Of a DNA stretch of 62,926 nt, positions 16,428-25,800 are shown piece by piece (within the stretch, counting starts at the first letter, position 1; every line of letters starts with the position of its first letter). The translations under genes were made by a program, and so were the position numbers. Location of the stretch: contig JAIYDC010000088.1 of assembly GCA_027487685.1 (NCBI GenBank), forward strand, positions 1-62,926, written 5' to 3'. The DNA is from Pseudomonadota bacterium (GTDB lineage Bacteria > Bdellovibrionota > Bacteriovoracia > Bacteriovoracales > Bacteriovoracaceae). The notes under the pieces were generated by a model. It was not told the DNA's origin and did not search any database. It saw only the letters and a program-made list of their open reading frames with translations.

Positions 16428-17221
16428 AGGATTCTCGCCAGAAAGCTCGTCAGGAAGAAGTCAACAACCAGAACGGTAATCATGCCCCAAACCACGGCCA
16501 TGTTGGTGCCGCGACCTACGCCCTCGGCGCCGCCGGTGACTGTAAAGCCATGGTATGTTCCGATGATGCCGATGAGATATCCGAAAACCGTGGCCTTAAT
16601 CAGGCCCTCGGCGACCATCCCGAGGCGCATAAAATCGCTGATCTTTTGCGTGTAGAGGATCTCGTCGATCTGAATAACTTTAACTCCGATGAGCCAAGAA
16701 CCCCAGTAGCCAATTAAAAGGAAAATCGCTGAGAGGAGAGGCATCGCCAGCGTCGCACCAAGGATCCGCGGGACTGCGAGGTATTGATAGCTGTTTATTC
16801 CCATGACCTCTAGAGCATCAATCTGCTCGGTCACTTTCATGCTTCCAATTTGCGCTGCCATGGCGGCCCCGCACCGACCGGCAACAACGAGGCCTGAAAG
16901 CACAGGCGCCAACTCCTTAGCGAGAGCAATCGTCACGATAGGTCCGATGAAGGAGTCGGCGTTTATGGCCTTGAATCCCAGGTAAATCTGGAAGGCAAAG
17001 ACTGCGCCGGTAAAGATCGATGTGAGAAAAATGATGAAGATCGACTTATTTCCCATGAAATAGATCTGATCAAAGAGGAGCCTAAACCGGAACGGTGGCT
17101 TGAAAGTCCAGAAGAGCGTCCTGAAAGTGAAATTCGTAAACTCCCCCAGACCCTGAAGGTGTTTGAGGATGTTCTCCCCGAGATCCGTGACTCGTGCTTC
17201 TGCTATGGCCTTGAGATTCAT
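16424..17221 (-). CDS. mlaE: Mla-type ABC transporter permease
   Basis: 265 aa with about five to six membrane helices. Family marks include GPIVTIALAKELAPVLSGLV, GRCGAAMAAQIGSMKVTEQI and DALEVMGINSYQYLAVPR, all typical of MlaE/YrbE. It is the membrane dimer of the retrograde or anterograde phospholipid transporter. Its ATG is 2 bases after the alr stop, followed by mlaF and the MCE gene, so alr-mlaE-mlaF-mlaD appears to be one transcript. Confidence 0.93.
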   Translation of the reverse strand: MNLKAIAEARVTDLGENILKHLQGLGEFTNFTFRTLFWTFKPPFRFRLLFDQIYFMGNKSIFIIFLTSIFTGAVFAFQIYLGFKAINADSFIGPIVTIALAKELAPVLSGLVVAGRCGAAMAAQIGSMKVTEQIDALEVMGINSYQYLAVPRILGATLAMPLLSAIFLLIGYWGSWLIGVKVIQIDEILYTQKISDFMRLGMVAEGLIKATVFGYLIGIIGTYHGFTVTGGAEGVGRGTNMAVVWGMITVLVVDFFLTSFLARIL

Positions 17222-17223
17222 CG

Positions 17224-18336
17224 TTAACTCACCTTATAGACCCGTGGGATCCGATTCGTCACCGCGCACATGACCTGGTACGCGTGAGTATTTGCCTGGA
17301 GGGCGAGATCAGTAATCCCACGGGAATCGTGGTTCCAGATTTCGACAACGTCATTGACCTTCAGTTGGCCTCTCTGGTCAGAATCAAACTGGAAATAAGT
17401 CATATCCATATTCACGCGACCAAATACTCGCCCACGAAGACCGTTTAAAACCAGTGGAACTCCCGAGTAGAAAGTCAGGAAGCCATCCCCGTAGCCAACG
17501 GGAAGAATGGCAAAAGACGAGTCGCGATCTGCAGAGTTCATTCCATACCCTACAGGAGTTCCCTGTTTGACCTCGAAGGTCGATAAAACACGGGTCACCC
17601 AGCGTGAAACTTGCTTGCCGGTCCAAAATACAGGTTCCAAGACACTCGGAGGGCCATAGAGCATGAGGCCTGGTCTAACGAAGGTCTCCTCGACACCGAA
17701 GTTCTGTTCGATGGCGCCAGAGTTAGACACTGAAGTCTCTTCAACGGCCACACCCGTATTGGCGAGAAAATTTCGAATCCGGATGAATTCCGCGTATTGC
17801 CGACGGCAGAGGTCGTCGCTCTCCAAAGGAATCGAGGCCCGGGCAAAATGAGTCATCAGGTGCTTAACGCCTCGGTTTTTCAAACGCGGCAGTCTCGCTA
17901 TGAGGTCGGCTTCGCTGAGGCCTAACCGGTTCATTCCAGTGTTGAGCTTTAGTATGAGCGGGAGATTTCGGAATTTAGTTTGAGTGAGTACGAGTTCGAG
18001 GTCGCGGCGATTGTGAAGGACAGGCACGAAATTGAAGTTAAGGTAGGCATCCGAGAGCTTGTCATCCTCGAGTTCCGAGTCTGAGAAAATAAACACGCGT
18101 GCATCCAGGTCTGGGCAATCTTCCATGAGCTTCAGCGCTTCGCAAAGTGTAGCGCAGCCGAGATCACGAACGCCGCAGTCTCGGACGAGGAACTGGGCGA
18201 CCGGAACCATGCCGTTTCCGTAGGCGTCGGCTTTCACCATGGGAAGAAGACGCGCGTGAGGAGCGAGACGCTGGATCAGGGCAAGGTTCCCGGCCAAATG
18301 ACCAAGGTTAACTTCGAGAAAAGTGTGATAGCGCAT
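17224..18336 (-). CDS. alr: Alanine racemase
   Basis: 370 aa. The PLP lysine lies in the N-terminal motif PMVKADAYGNGM (Lys34) and the opposite catalytic Tyr in PVGYGMNSADR (about 267). VRPGLMLYG and LPVGYGDGF are also family hallmarks. It makes D-alanine for peptidoglycan. The ATG shares one base with the TAA of the upstream gene, so the two are probably coupled. Fold type III and length are normal. Confidence 0.95.
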   Translation of the reverse strand: MRYHTFLEVNLGHLAGNLALIQRLAPHARLLPMVKADAYGNGMVPVAQFLVRDCGVRDLGCATLCEALKLMEDCPDLDARVFIFSDSELEDDKLSDAYLNFNFVPVLHNRRDLELVLTQTKFRNLPLILKLNTGMNRLGLSEADLIARLPRLKNRGVKHLMTHFARASIPLESDDLCRRQYAEFIRIRNFLANTGVAVEETSVSNSGAIEQNFGVEETFVRPGLMLYGPPSVLEPVFWTGKQVSRWVTRVLSTFEVKQGTPVGYGMNSADRDSSFAILPVGYGDGFLTFYSGVPLVLNGLRGRVFGRVNMDMTYFQFDSDQRGQLKVNDVVEIWNHDSRGITDLALQANTHAYQVMCAVTNRIPRVYKVS

Positions 18337-19772
18337 TAGATAGTGATTCTCTTGGCGTTGGGCCGGTTGATGAGAAGCCGCTTTTCTTCATCTCTCAGAG
18401 CTAGCTCGCTGAACTCCTTCTCAAAGAGACGCAGGAAATGAGCAGAAGACGGCGGTACGAGTTTGAGAACAGGCAGCATGTCTTCCGAGAGAACCTGAGC
18501 AGTATCTTCGAAGAACTTCCAGTAGCTGAACTGCTTCACAAAGGACTGAAGCATCTGGGTCTCCGCCTCTACGGACTCCTTTGGGATAAAAAACATCACG
18601 TGCCATGGCCCAAAGAGAGAGAGCTTTGTGCTCTTCTGCAGACGCCCAGAAAGCTGAATGAAAAAATCGTTAAAGAATGATGACCAAAAGAATTTATTAG
18701 TCAGTCGGCGTTTGGCGACGTCAGTGAGAGGAATAAGGCTAAGAGAAACGATCCGGACATCGGCGTCGAAGCCCGCCTTCTGCATCCGGTCCATGTCGTC
18801 GAGTGCCTCCCACATAGGCAGGAACTGAGAAGAGTAGTGAGGGAGTTGCTGGTAAAGTCGGAGCTTGCGCAGGCTGGAGCTCAGCATGGCCTCGAGTACA
18901 TCCCAAGGGAAATCGGCCATTCGGGCCTCAGGCGATGAGACATACAACAGAAGGTCTGGATTCGAGGCACCGGAGGAAATCCTCACCAAGACCGGTTCGG
19001 TCTCAAAAAGATCGCGCGCAACCTGCGTCCCCATCTCCTGAGCAAATGGTTCGATACCTTGTAGGTTCGCCTGCCCCAGCCAAAGAGAGGGAAAGGGATG
19101 ATACTTTTTACGAACGAGTTCAGGGCCCATCAGTTTCTGGCCAGATGGGTTGAGCTCAAAAATGCCGTAGCCGTCAATCGCCTCCCATTTCTCAAGCTTA
19201 CCAATCAAAGAATGGGTAAAGTCCTGTCGAGTTGAATCGGCTTCGATCTCTCCGCAGAGCGTCCGGATAAAATCAAAATTCACTCGAAACTCTTCCGCGC
19301 CCGAGCGCTCGGAGAGAAGGCGTTGAGACCTGGCCTGGAGCCGCTGAACCCGGGCCTCAAGGTCGCTTCGCTCCCGCTCTTGGCGCAGCTCCAGAGTGCG
19401 TTGCCCAACGAGGGCCAACACCTGTGCCGCAAGGGAAACGTCGTAGTGAAGGTATCCCGCAGGTGATAGACCGAGGGTTGACTGAAGGAGGACCTTAGTC
19501 GACTCCTTGGAGAAAAAAGCATAACAAAGGGATTTATCGATCACTTTCGGGTGACTTCGAAACTGAATGCTTCCCTGACTCATCTTCGTCACATCGACGA
19601 TCGCAAGATCAGGAGTCTGGACTGTGCTAGCGACCCAGAACTCATCGAGGCTCTGGTAAAGGTGCGCAAGGATATTTTGCTGCCGAAGTGCTCCGGCAAT
19701 CTCCTTCGCGCAGCCTAGGTCATCCATCAGAATTGCAACTGTTAAATCCGATCCTTGAAGCGCGGTTTGCAT
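18336..19772 (-). CDS. Receiver-like regulatory or scaffold protein, 478 aa
   Basis: Residues about 9-125 look like a response-regulator receiver (LTVAILMDDLGCAKEI, then the phospho-Asp position in DLAIVDVTKMSQG). A coiled coil follows (about 130-165: LRQERERSDLEARVQRLQAR), then a C-terminal half of about 300 residues with mixed helices and strands that I cannot assign. No HisKA, GGDEF, HTH or HD motif is visible. The start ATG 19772 has GGGAGG at good spacing. It heads the alr-mla transcript. It may sense a signal or act as a scaffold; the receiver call itself is tentative. Confidence 0.6.
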   Translation of the reverse strand: MQTALQGSDLTVAILMDDLGCAKEIAGALRQQNILAHLYQSLDEFWVASTVQTPDLAIVDVTKMSQGSIQFRSHPKVIDKSLCYAFFSKESTKVLLQSTLGLSPAGYLHYDVSLAAQVLALVGQRTLELRQERERSDLEARVQRLQARSQRLLSERSGAEEFRVNFDFIRTLCGEIEADSTRQDFTHSLIGKLEKWEAIDGYGIFELNPSGQKLMGPELVRKKYHPFPSLWLGQANLQGIEPFAQEMGTQVARDLFETEPVLVRISSGASNPDLLLYVSSPEARMADFPWDVLEAMLSSSLRKLRLYQQLPHYSSQFLPMWEALDDMDRMQKAGFDADVRIVSLSLIPLTDVAKRRLTNKFFWSSFFNDFFIQLSGRLQKSTKLSLFGPWHVMFFIPKESVEAETQMLQSFVKQFSYWKFFEDTAQVLSEDMLPVLKLVPPSSAHFLRLFEKEFSELALRDEEKRLLINRPNAKRITI

Positions 19773-19906
19773 AGGTCCTCCCGACCAAATGAAAGCATCA
19801 GCTCAATGGTATCGTAGGAGTAGAAAGCATGTAAAGGATCGCGCCTGTCCATTTACCCCGAGTTAAATAGTCCGGAGAAAAGAAAGACGACTTGAGGCCC
19901 GCAGGA

Positions 19907-20440
19907 TCAGCTCTCAACACTTCCCCACAGCCTCAGGGCAAGATCCTCGGGCGGGAGTTTGCCGTCAAGGGTTGTGGGAATCTCTTGAAAGACCCGGCGG
20001 CGCTCATGATAAATCTTCTCGAGCTCTACAGGCCCCCGAGCGAGCATGGGCCGAGGCGTCTCAAGGTCCATAAGGAGTCGGTTCCATGCCACTTCGAACG
20101 GCACATCGAGGTGGACGAACCGTAACCGAGAACCACGCCGGTAGAGCTCCCAAAGAAGAGGTGAAAGAGTTCCGCCACCGAGAGCAAGTACACCTCGTCC
20201 CTCTTCCTTAAGCCACGACTCGAACTGCTGACGCTCAAGAACCCGGAATCGCTCCCAGCCAATAGCTTCGATCAGGTCCGCCAGTTGGGCAGATCCTTGA
20301 CCAGCTTCCTGGAGGATGAGTTGGTCGAGGTCGTCGAATCGTTCCCACCCATCCGGAGCGCAGGCCTCTAGCGCTCGCACAAGGCTCGTCTTTCCAGCAC
20401 CGGAGAAGCCTGCTATCAAAATCTTTTCGCATTTGGCCAT
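19907..20440 (-). CDS. aroK: Shikimate kinase
   Basis: 177 aa, the normal size. The P-loop is IAGFSGAGKTSLV (about 9-21), a DD-type motif FDDLDQL binds shikimate and Mg, and the conserved glycine stretch is LALGGGTLSP. The Arg in the lid region is in METPRPML-like LETPRPMLARG. It phosphorylates shikimate in aromatic amino acid synthesis; chorismate synthase is at 49.8 kb. The gene is alone on this strand, with a 66-base gap to the divergent DUF177-rpmF operon. Confidence 0.85.
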   Translation of the reverse strand: MAKCEKILIAGFSGAGKTSLVRALEACAPDGWERFDDLDQLILQEAGQGSAQLADLIEAIGWERFRVLERQQFESWLKEEGRGVLALGGGTLSPLLWELYRRGSRLRFVHLDVPFEVAWNRLLMDLETPRPMLARGPVELEKIYHERRRVFQEIPTTLDGKLPPEDLALRLWGSVES

Positions 20441-20506
20441 GTGGCCCTTCTCTTTGTCCGTTTATTTTTATAAAAGCTAGAGCAGAAAAAAATTAAAGGG
20501 CGCCCT

Positions 20507-21049
20507 ATGAATAAGATAGATAATAAGCACGTTGCCGCAAAGATTAATCTGATCAAACTCCCGTCTAACGTCCCCTTCTCTTTTGAGCTTGACCAGGAAA
20601 CTGACTGGGTCCGAAGCTTTCTCATGGAGATGAACGAGAACGCAACCGAGAAGTCACCGGAGGCCTACCTCGAGGATACCTCCATCTTTATTTCAGGCGA
20701 ACTTGAAAAGAAGAACAAGACAGATATGGGAGAGTTTCTCCTGGTTAAGGGCACAATAGAGGCTGACTACGTGACTGAGTGTGTCCGGACGCTAAGGCCA
20801 ATGACAGTCCAGCTCGATGTTCCGTTCAAGATCGTCTTTGTTGACGAATCACTTGCAACTACTGAATTATTTGAGGGGATTGACGAAACTTACGTCGAAA
20901 ACGATGTCTTTGAGATTTACTTCTATGGCAAACGGACCGTGGACTTTCAAGATATGCTTCATGAACAGATCTTCCTCAATTACAACCAATACCCAGTTCT
21001 TGACGCAGAAGCTAAGCTTGAGGGCGTTGATTCAGAAGAGCTTCCATAG
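20507..21049 (+). CDS. DUF177/YceD-family protein
   Basis: 180 aa. It has the YceD pattern: an acidic N-terminal strand region, the core KGTIEADYVTECVRTLRPM in which substrates are usually Cys-containing, and a C-terminal half rich in acid residues (GIDETYVENDVFEIYFYG, EQIFLNYNQYPV). DUF177 is nearly always just upstream of rpmF, as here, and has been linked to 23S rRNA processing or accumulation. This position supports the call more than the sequence does. Confidence 0.82.
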   Translation: MNKIDNKHVAAKINLIKLPSNVPFSFELDQETDWVRSFLMEMNENATEKSPEAYLEDTSIFISGELEKKNKTDMGEFLLVKGTIEADYVTECVRTLRPMTVQLDVPFKIVFVDESLATTELFEGIDETYVENDVFEIYFYGKRTVDFQDMLHEQIFLNYNQYPVLDAEAKLEGVDSEELP

Positions 21050-21167
21050 GGGCGCCGCCGGACCAGTCAAGATTGGGCTTGGCAACAGGTGGAAGTTGTA
21101 TTAGAAATAAAACCTCATTTTTAAGAAGCTCAATAAAGTACAAGAGTTAATATTATCGGAGGCATTT

Positions 21168-21380
21168 GTGGCAGTACCTAAGAAGAGAACCAGCGTTTCC
21201 CGGAAAGGGTTGAGAAGAGCTGGTCAACATCATAAACTTTACAGAAAATTCCCCCAGGCCTGTCCGAATTGCGGAGACTCTGTTCTCCCACATCACGTTT
21301 GCCCATCATGTGGTCACTACAAGGGCAAGCAGGTATTCGAAATTAAGGTCAAAGCTGAAGAAGCTCCTGCACAAGCTTAA
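21168..21380 (+). CDS. rpmF: 50S ribosomal protein L32
   Basis: 70 aa. It starts AVPKKRTSVSRKGLRRAG, the standard L32 N-terminus, and carries the zinc ribbon with two CxxC pairs (ACPNCGDS and VCPSCGHY). The start at 21168 is GTG, after GGAGG six bases upstream. It stands between DUF177 and fabH, the widely conserved order, and ends before a strong terminator. Confidence 0.95.
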   Translation: MAVPKKRTSVSRKGLRRAGQHHKLYRKFPQACPNCGDSVLPHHVCPSCGHYKGKQVFEIKVKAEEAPAQA

Positions 21381-21407
21381 TTCAGAAAGAAATTTCTTAC
21401 AAAAAAA

Positions 21408-21432
21408 GCCTTCGAAAGAAGGCTTTTTTTTT
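21408..21432 (+). terminator. Intrinsic terminator after rpmF
   Basis: Stem GCCTTC / GAAGGC with a GAAA tetraloop, preceded by A7 and followed by T9. It is a textbook Rho-independent terminator and, with the A run on the left, would also work on the other strand. It separates rpmF from the fabH operon. Confidence 0.93.
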
Positions 21433-21485
21433 GGATCAACAGTCTCGATTCATAGAAAGGAATAGAGGCGTAAAAGGTAAGATCA

Positions 21486-22487
21486 ATGAGACTCTTCAAT
21501 ACTAAAATTCTAGGCACCGGAAGTTACCTGCCTGAGCGCATTGTCACTAACCAAGACCTCTCCCAGCGCATCGACACAAGTCACGACTGGATCGTCGAAC
21601 GCACGGGCATTCACCAGCGGCGGGTATCAGACCTTTCTAAAGGCGAAAATCCGAGCGGGATGGCGAAAGAAGCGGCTTTAAAGGCGATTCAAGCAGCGAA
21701 CTTGACTCCAAATGACATCGACCTCATCCTTGTCTCGGCCACGATGCCCGACCAAAGCATGCCCAATACGGCGGCGGTAGTCCAAGAGAAACTCGGCATT
21801 ACAAATCTTTGCCCCACGCTGGACGTGAACGCCGCCTGTTCTGGATGGATCTATCTTGTCCCGATGGCAGATGCGATGATAAAGACGGGACTCTACAAGC
21901 ATATCTTGGTTATTGGCTCGGAGATGCTGTCTTCGTTCAATAACTGGGACGATCGCAACACTTGCATCCTCTTTGGTGACGCCTGTGGAGCCGCGGTTTT
22001 GGGTCGCGCCTCTGAGAACGAAGACTCACGCATCTATAGCTCAATCCTTACTTGTGACTCAACCAAGAAAGACCATTTGACACTCATGGCCGGTGGCGCC
22101 AATAAGCGTATTACCCACGAGGTGCTTGAAAAAAACGAGCATTGGATGACGATGAACGGACAACAGATTTTCAAAGCAGCAGTCACCACTATGGCCGCAC
22201 ACGCTGAGCGCGTTGCCAAGGAAGCGGAGTTAACCCTCGATCAGATCGATTGGTTTATTCCACATCAAGCAAATCTCAGAATCATCGAAGCAGTGGGTAC
22301 ACGATTCAACATCCCAGCTTCGAAGGTCATCATCAATGTTGAACGTTATGCGAACACTTCCTCAGCCTCCGTCCCTGTAGCTCTGGATGAGGCAATCCGG
22401 GATGGTCGAATCAAGCGCGGCGATAACCTATTGATGGCCGCTTTTGGAGCTGGCCTTACCGCCGGAGCGATCTGCCTTAAATACTAA
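21486..22487 (+). CDS. fabH: Beta-ketoacyl-ACP synthase III
   Basis: 333 aa. Catalytic residues: Cys in VNAACSGWIYLV, His in WFIPHQANLRI, Asn in YANTSSASVP. It begins the fatty acid cycle by condensing acetyl-CoA (or a branched starter) with malonyl-ACP. It leads the fabH-fabD-fabG-acpP-fabF order and is the housekeeping copy; a second FabH and a fused KASIII lie in the 5-9.6 kb cluster. The gap to fabD is 18 bases. Confidence 0.95.
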   Translation: MRLFNTKILGTGSYLPERIVTNQDLSQRIDTSHDWIVERTGIHQRRVSDLSKGENPSGMAKEAALKAIQAANLTPNDIDLILVSATMPDQSMPNTAAVVQEKLGITNLCPTLDVNAACSGWIYLVPMADAMIKTGLYKHILVIGSEMLSSFNNWDDRNTCILFGDACGAAVLGRASENEDSRIYSSILTCDSTKKDHLTLMAGGANKRITHEVLEKNEHWMTMNGQQIFKAAVTTMAAHAERVAKEAELTLDQIDWFIPHQANLRIIEAVGTRFNIPASKVIINVERYANTSSASVPVALDEAIRDGRIKRGDNLLMAAFGAGLTAGAICLKY

Positions 22488-22505
22488 CCCTCCTTAGGAG
22501 ATTTC

Positions 22506-23438
22506 ATGCAAGTTACAGTCGTCTTCCCTGGACAAGGAACCCAGTACGTGGGCATGGGAAAAGTCTATGCCCACTTAGCGTTATTCGAGCGGACGAACAG
22601 CGCTACGGGCTATGACCTCAAGAAACTCATGCTCGAAGGCCCCGCTGAGGAACTCAAGCTCACTGAGAACACCCAACCAGCGATCGTTGCTCACTCCCTG
22701 ATGCTCTTCGAGCAACTCACGGAGCTCCTTAGGAACAAAAACATGACCATCGCACGGGTCCTCGGTCATTCCGTTGGCGAGTATGCTGCTCTTGCTGCTG
22801 CAGGGGCCCTGACCTTCGAGGAGGCCGTACGCGCCGTTCACTTTCGTGGTAAGTACATGCAAGAGGCGGTTCCGGCCGGAAAAGGCACCATGTACGCGAT
22901 CCTGAAACAGGACGCGGTCATCATCCGCGAGGCCTGCGCGATGGCCTCGACCGATCACGAGGAAGTTTCTCCCGCCAACTTTAACGAACCTTCTCAGATC
23001 GTGATCTCCGGTGACAAAAATGCCTGCCAACGGGCCATTCGTCTGATGGAGGAAAAGTCAGGAGATCGGGTGAAGGCGATCGAACTGCAGGTGTCAGCAC
23101 CTTTCCACTGCGCTCTTATGAAACCCGCAGAGCTCAAGCTGCGTCCCATCCTCGATGGAATCCGCTTCCGGGCACCAACTACGGCCTACGTCGCGAACGT
23201 TGACGCCCAGGAGTATGCCCCGGGAACGGCACCAGAGATTCTCAAAGAGAACCTCCTGAAGCAGGTCTGCGGCTCGGTCTTCTGGACTCAGAGCATACAG
23301 GGACTTCCAAACGATACCGTCATCATAGAATGCGGTCCGGGGAAAGTCCTAGCTGGCCTTATCAAAAAAATTAACCCTAACCTGAAGGTCATCTCCCTTG
23401 ATACGGAGACCGGATTTTCTGAAGTCGAGGCTTTATGA
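22506..23438 (+). CDS. fabD: Malonyl-CoA:ACP transacylase
   Basis: 310 aa. The nucleophile elbow is VLGHSVGEYAALAAAG (Ser about 92), with the FPGQGTQYVGMG start and the His in SAPFHCALMKPA. It transfers malonyl from CoA to the ACP encoded downstream. The ribosome site is TTAGGAGA, and it overlaps fabG by 4 bases (ATGA). Confidence 0.94.
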   Translation: MQVTVVFPGQGTQYVGMGKVYAHLALFERTNSATGYDLKKLMLEGPAEELKLTENTQPAIVAHSLMLFEQLTELLRNKNMTIARVLGHSVGEYAALAAAGALTFEEAVRAVHFRGKYMQEAVPAGKGTMYAILKQDAVIIREACAMASTDHEEVSPANFNEPSQIVISGDKNACQRAIRLMEEKSGDRVKAIELQVSAPFHCALMKPAELKLRPILDGIRFRAPTTAYVANVDAQEYAPGTAPEILKENLLKQVCGSVFWTQSIQGLPNDTVIIECGPGKVLAGLIKKINPNLKVISLDTETGFSEVEAL

Positions 23439-24196
23439 TCGCAACTTTCGCTGATTTAAAAAATAAAGTTATTCTCATTACCGGTGCAGGCCGTGGAATC
23501 GGAAAGGACATCTCACTTGCGCTATCTGCTCAGGGCGCACATGTCGTCTTTAACTACCGCGGTGATGAGAAGAAGGCGATGGAGCTCAAAGAAGAGCTTG
23601 AAACAGCAGGCGGCAGTGCAACCGGCCTTAAGTTTGACGTCACTGACTACGGTGCTATGACGAAGGCAATCGATGAATTTACTAAGACCATTGCCCCAAT
23701 TTCAGGTCTCGTTAACAACGCTGGAATTTCTAAGGACACTCTCCTCCTCAGGCTCAAGCCCGAAGAAATATCATCGATCATCGACACAAACCTTAAGGGT
23801 TCGATGATGGTAACCCAGGCCCTCTCCCGAAACTTTCTTAAAGCAGAAAATGTCTCCATCGTGAACATGAGTTCCGTCGTCGGTCTTATGGGTAACCCCT
23901 CTCAAGCGGCTTATGCGGCATCAAAAGCAGGCCTGATCGGTTTTTCGAAATCAGTCGCCAAGGAATTAGCTTCCCGGAATGTACGTTGTAACGTCATCTG
24001 TCCCGGCTTCATCCAAACGGATATGACAGAAGCTCTGAATGAGAAGGCCAAGGAGGAATATTCCAAATCCATTCCCCTCGCCCGCTTCGGAAGTACTCAA
24101 GAAGTGGCCAATTTAACTTGTTTTCTATTGAGCAGCGCGTCGGGATACATCACTGGTGAGGTGATTAAAATTGACGGCGGATTGTACATTCAATAA
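23435..24196 (+). CDS. fabG: 3-oxoacyl-ACP reductase
   Basis: 253 aa short-chain dehydrogenase. The NADP motif is TGAGRGIGKDI, with NNAGIS, catalytic Ser in VNMSSVVGLMG and the pair YAASKAG (Tyr-x3-Lys). It ends in the family tail VIKIDGGLYIQ. It reduces 3-oxoacyl-ACP in chain elongation. Its start overlaps fabD. Confidence 0.95.
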   Translation: MIATFADLKNKVILITGAGRGIGKDISLALSAQGAHVVFNYRGDEKKAMELKEELETAGGSATGLKFDVTDYGAMTKAIDEFTKTIAPISGLVNNAGISKDTLLLRLKPEEISSIIDTNLKGSMMVTQALSRNFLKAENVSIVNMSSVVGLMGNPSQAAYAASKAGLIGFSKSVAKELASRNVRCNVICPGFIQTDMTEALNEKAKEEYSKSIPLARFGSTQEVANLTCFLLSSASGYITGEVIKIDGGLYIQ

Positions 24197-24231
24197 ATTA
24201 GCCGGCATCTCACATTTTGGAGGATATTTTA

Positions 24232-24465
24232 ATGGAATTACAAGAGAAGGTAATTAAGCTCGTTTCTGAAGCTACGAAAATGGACGCGGCCAACATCGGC
24301 CTGAATACGAGCTTCGTTGATGATCTTAATCTTGACTCACTTGATATGGTCGAGCTTATGATGAAAATGGAAGACGAGTTCGGCGTTGAGATTCCGGAAG
24401 ACGAAACTGAGAATCTAAAGTCCATCGGTGACGTTGTGACTTACCTTAAAGCAAAATCTCACTAA
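24232..24465 (+). CDS. acpP: Acyl carrier protein
   Basis: 77 aa. The phosphopantetheine Ser lies in NLDSLDMVELMMKMEDEF, with the acidic helix II expected of ACP. The start is ATG 24232, because TTTTGGAGGA just upstream is its ribosome site; a longer reading from a TTG at 24217 would start inside that site. It carries all acyl intermediates of the surrounding operon. Confidence 0.96.
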   Translation: MELQEKVIKLVSEATKMDAANIGLNTSFVDDLNLDSLDMVELMMKMEDEFGVEIPEDETENLKSIGDVVTYLKAKSH

Positions 24466-24476
24466 ATCGACCTTTT

Positions 24477-24498
24477 AAGGCCACCGAAAGGTGGCCTT
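24477..24498 (+). terminator. Hairpin between acpP and fabF
   Basis: Perfect 9-bp stem AAGGCCACC / GGTGGCCTT with a GAAA loop. It is followed by CTAG instead of T-rich sequence, so it may be a weak or attenuating terminator that boosts acpP over fabF, or an mRNA-stabilising hairpin. Confidence 0.7.
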
Positions 24499-24519
24499 CT
24501 AGTTTGAGGATCATAAGCT

Positions 24520-25767
24520 ATGAAACTATGTCGTGTAGCAGTCACAGGAATGGGCGCGATCTGTGGATTGGGTAACTCCCTGGACGAAGTTTGGGCCAAT
24601 GCGCTCGCAGGGAAATCCGGAATCTCGACCCTGGAGAGACAGAACACCGAAGGGTGGCCAGTCACGTTTGGTGGCGAAGTTAAAAACTTTAAGCTCTTAC
24701 CGGAGCTTATGGAACTTAAAGACCAGGACCGATTCGACCTGTTTAATCATTACGCCCTTCATTCCACGGACGAGGCCCTGAGGCAATCCAAGCTCCTCGA
24801 AGCAGGTTACCCTTCAGAGAAGATTGGGATTATTTTCGGAACCGGCCTCGGGGGGTTTCCGCACATAGAGTCTAACCACAAAGTGTTTTTAGAGAAGGGT
24901 CCACGCCGTGTGTCTCCGTTCTTTATCCCGTCCGTCATACCTAATATGCCCGAAGGTCTCATTTCAATTAAATGGGGTTTCCGGGGAATTAATTTTGCCA
25001 TCGCTTCGGCCTGCGCTTCAAGCGCCCACGCACTAGGCCTGGCCGCAACAGAGATCATGCTTGGCCGTCAGGACGCCATGATCACCGGTGGCACAGAGGG
25101 TGTCATAACCCCGTTTACAATTGCTGGCTTCGCCTCCATGAAAGCGCTCTCAAAAAGAAACGAAGAGCCGCACCGGGCATCTAGGCCCTACGACGTTGAC
25201 CGAGACGGCTTCGTCATGGGTGAGGGCGCAGGGATCATCGTGCTTGAGAACTACGAGAAGGCCAAGGCACGGGGTGCCCGGATCATCGCTGAGGTCGTAG
25301 GCTTCGGTGGTAGCTCAGACGCCAATCACATCACGGCCCCCCATCCAGAGGGGCTTGGCGCCATGATCTGTATGCAGCAGACTCTCGATATGGCCGGAAT
25401 CGCCCGCGAGGAAGTCGGCTACATCAACGCCCATGGAACCTCAACTCCTCTTGGAGACCTCGCAGAAACTGGTGCGATCAAAAAAGTCTTCGGTGCTCAT
25501 GCCTATAAGCTCGCAGTTTCCTCCACAAAATCGATGACGGGCCACCTTCTCGGCGCAGCTGGGGGGCTTGAATCAATCTTTTGTATCAAGGCGCTGGAAA
25601 CAGGGATGATCCCACCGACCATCAATCTCGAAAAGCAGGACCCAAACTGCGATCTCTACTACGTGCCGAATAAGAGCGAAAAACGGGAAATCCGCTACGC
25701 CCTCAACAACTCGTTCGGTTTCGGTGGGACCAACTCCTCTACTCTTTTCAAAAAAGCTGACATCTGA
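24520..25767 (+). CDS. fabF: 3-oxoacyl-ACP synthase II
   Basis: 415 aa. The nucleophile Cys is in IASACASSAHALGLA, the two His are in INAHGTSTPLGD and SMTGHLLGAAGG, and the Lys in VSSTKSMTGH. VTGMGAICGLG starts the protein as usual. It elongates and feeds unsaturated and long chains. It follows the acpP hairpin and ends before a convergent terminator. Confidence 0.95.
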   Translation: MKLCRVAVTGMGAICGLGNSLDEVWANALAGKSGISTLERQNTEGWPVTFGGEVKNFKLLPELMELKDQDRFDLFNHYALHSTDEALRQSKLLEAGYPSEKIGIIFGTGLGGFPHIESNHKVFLEKGPRRVSPFFIPSVIPNMPEGLISIKWGFRGINFAIASACASSAHALGLAATEIMLGRQDAMITGGTEGVITPFTIAGFASMKALSKRNEEPHRASRPYDVDRDGFVMGEGAGIIVLENYEKAKARGARIIAEVVGFGGSSDANHITAPHPEGLGAMICMQQTLDMAGIAREEVGYINAHGTSTPLGDLAETGAIKKVFGAHAYKLAVSSTKSMTGHLLGAAGGLESIFCIKALETGMIPPTINLEKQDPNCDLYYVPNKSEKREIRYALNNSFGFGGTNSSTLFKKADI

Positions 25768-25772
25768 TTTTA

Positions 25773-25800
25773 CTAGGTCCTCCACGGAGGGCCTAGTTTT
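25773..25800. terminator. Convergent terminator between fabF and the TauE-like gene
   Basis: An 11-bp stem CTAGGTCCTCC / GGAGGGCCTAG with one T-G wobble and a tiny loop is followed by TTTT. On the other strand it is preceded by AAAA, so it could serve both converging genes. Confidence 0.8.
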